Positions 62,908 through 64,000 of a stretch of DNA of 64,000 nucleotides are shown here, piece by piece (within the stretch, counting starts at the first letter, position 1; the number at the start of each line of letters is the position of its first letter). The position numbers and the translations under genes were made by a program. The stretch spans positions 1 through 64,000 of the forward strand of contig JBBCJL010000006.1 in the NCBI GenBank assembly GCA_037190225.1, read 5' to 3'. The notes beneath the pieces were generated by a model that saw nothing but the letters and a program-made list of their open reading frames with translations, did not search any database and was not told where the DNA came from. The DNA is from MKSF01 sp037190225. GTDB taxonomy: Bacteria > Bacteroidota > Bacteroidia > Chitinophagales > Chitinophagaceae.

Positions 62908-64000
62908 TTAAAAATCAATCTTATAACTCAGGTTAGGGATAAAAACTGCTTCACGCTTTGTATCCACCGTTTGGGCCAGGTAATTGTATTGAAAGCCCAG
63001 GTACTCTTTATACTGGGTCAGGTTAATGATTTTAAGCGCAAATTCGTGAGCCGTTTTCTTTTTGTTGAGCTTGTAGCTTGCCGTAAAATGGCTTGTAAAA
63101 GCGGGCGTGTATTGCCGGGAAAAGGCCTGTGTTTCGTCAAAAATAACCCTTTGGCTGGCAACCGAAGCGGTTGTGTTTATGGGTGAATAATGGTCGCCAC
63201 CCTGAAAACTCAATCGTGCGTTCAAATTCAAAATGTGATTTTTGTTTTTGCCAAGTAGCCATTCTTTGCCTGTAAGAAAGTTCAAAGCGAAATTACGGTT
63301 GTAGCGTGTGTTCCGCCACACTTTATCATCACCCTGATATTCAGAATTGAACAAAGAAACCGTTGCCATATAGTAAAAACCCCGAGACAGGTATTTCTCA
63401 AAAGTAACGTCTAATCCGTAATTTCTTCCCTTGCCTGTGTTTTGGAGTTTTCCATCAAAAAACCAATCGTTCTGCTGGTTGATCAAAGAAAACGAATTTC
63501 CCGCCATTACAGGTACGTCAAACAACTGCTGAAAATAAGCCTCTGCTTTAAAATGTGTAAATTCCGATGGGCTGATGTCGTAGCCCAGAACCAGGTGATG
63601 TGCCCTTGTAAAACCTAATTTTTGGTTGATGTACTGGTTCTGGTTGTCTTTTGTGAAATAATAATTCAACCGTTCCAAACGACTGTGCAAGCCGTATGCA
63701 AGGCTCAGCGCCTGTGCAGGCGCGAACCTGTATCTGATACCTGCTCTCGGCTCAACCGACCAGGCATTGTTATAGGTAAACCATTGACCGTTTATTCCTA
63801 TATTCAACGTTATTTTATCGTTGAGATTCACCATAGAATTGCTGTAAGCTGCAACCAATGTGCTGCTGCTGCTTTCGTTCACTAATGTTTGTAATGGCAT
63901 TCCTGGTGTTGTCGTATTCTTTAGCAGCATACTATAACTCATATTGGTAATGACGAAGCCCGATTTGTTGGTATGCCTTGCGCCGAATTTTGTGTTGAGA
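62908..64000 (-). CDS. TonB-dependent receptor, C-terminal part (runs off the window)
   Basis: About 364 codons of the outer-membrane beta-barrel are visible. The frame is open to the window end, with KFGARHTNKSGFVITNMSYS upstream of the first internal Met at 63942. Barrel strands alternate (WSVEPRAGIRYRFAPAQALSL, YGLDVTFEKYLSRGFYYMATV, NRNFALNFLTGKEWLLG) and the last residues VFIPNLSYKIDF end in Phe, the usual C-terminal barrel signal. No plug domain or TonB box can be seen because the 5' part is outside. The carried substrate is unknown. Confidence 0.88.
   Translation of the reverse strand, partial: LNTKFGARHTNKSGFVITNMSYSMLLKNTTTPGMPLQTLVNESSSSTLVAAYSNSMVNLNDKITLNIGINGQWFTYNNAWSVEPRAGIRYRFAPAQALSLAYGLHSRLERLNYYFTKDNQNQYINQKLGFTRAHHLVLGYDISPSEFTHFKAEAYFQQLFDVPVMAGNSFSLINQQNDWFFDGKLQNTGKGRNYGLDVTFEKYLSRGFYYMATVSLFNSEYQGDDKVWRNTRYNRNFALNFLTGKEWLLGKNKNHILNLNARLSFQGGDHYSPINTTASVASQRVIFDETQAFSRQYTPAFTSHFTASYKLNKKKTAHEFALKIINLTQYKEYLGFQYNYLAQTVDTKREAVFIPNLSYKIDF

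Overview
The window looks like chromosomal DNA of a member of the Bacteroidota, most likely a Chitinophaga-like member of the Chitinophagaceae. Evidence: type IX secretion (T9SS) C-terminal sorting domains of both classes, promoter boxes of the Bacteroidota form TAnnTTTG, a SusC/FecA-style TonB receptor, DUF4199 and DUF2200 proteins, and near-absence of strong Shine-Dalgarno sequences. The genus is an inference from style; no database search was possible.

Layout. 1-9106: tail of an rRNA operon (5S), a secreted T9SS type B protein, a collagen-like protein with a small T9SS type A neighbour, then core genes (folK, nadD, a FeoA-domain protein, GDP-mannose pyrophosphorylase, the PLP-binding YggS protein) and a small lipoprotein. 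9491-26366: a two-gene Tc (ABC-type) toxin locus, with a 3135-residue TcA pore/translocator and a 2468-residue fused TcB-TcC cocoon. The AT-rich, laterally acquired C-terminal tip of the fused protein is followed 2 bases later by a candidate immunity gene. 26842-29663: a graveyard of Rhs/Tc tips. It holds several IS1-family fragments, an orphan toxin tail with its own candidate membrane immunity gene, and a 270-bp stray copy of the Rhs shell.

29.7-46.2 kb: an AT-rich defence island. It has an AbiE-type toxin-antitoxin pair, a type I restriction-modification operon (hsdM, hsdS, an unknown 140-aa gene, hsdR, a YgjP-like metallopeptidase), then a 1368-residue protein combining a macro-like domain, leucine-rich repeats, a Roc-COR GTPase and a C-terminal TIR domain, and finally a large serine recombinase facing inward. 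A tRNA-Glu lies just outside the right end. The macro-LRR-Roc-COR-TIR protein is the best candidate for an undescribed immune system: it joins a predicted sensor/GTPase switch, an NAD-cleaving effector fold and a predicted ADP-ribose-binding fold in one chain.

46.4-64 kb: mostly ordinary chromosome. It has an alpha/beta hydrolase, a T9SS protein, a LytTR response regulator, a DODA-type dioxygenase, recA, tRNA-Ser, a duplicated NUMOD4 protein whose HNH-like parts look inactivated, a run of small regulators and hypothetical proteins (LuxR-type, DUF4199, DUF2200, DinB-like), and the 3' end of a TonB-dependent receptor that runs off the window. Two intergenic spacers (about 49.48 and 56.23 kb) carry related copies of a dispersed repeat. 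Many convergent gene ends are closed by clear hairpin terminators.
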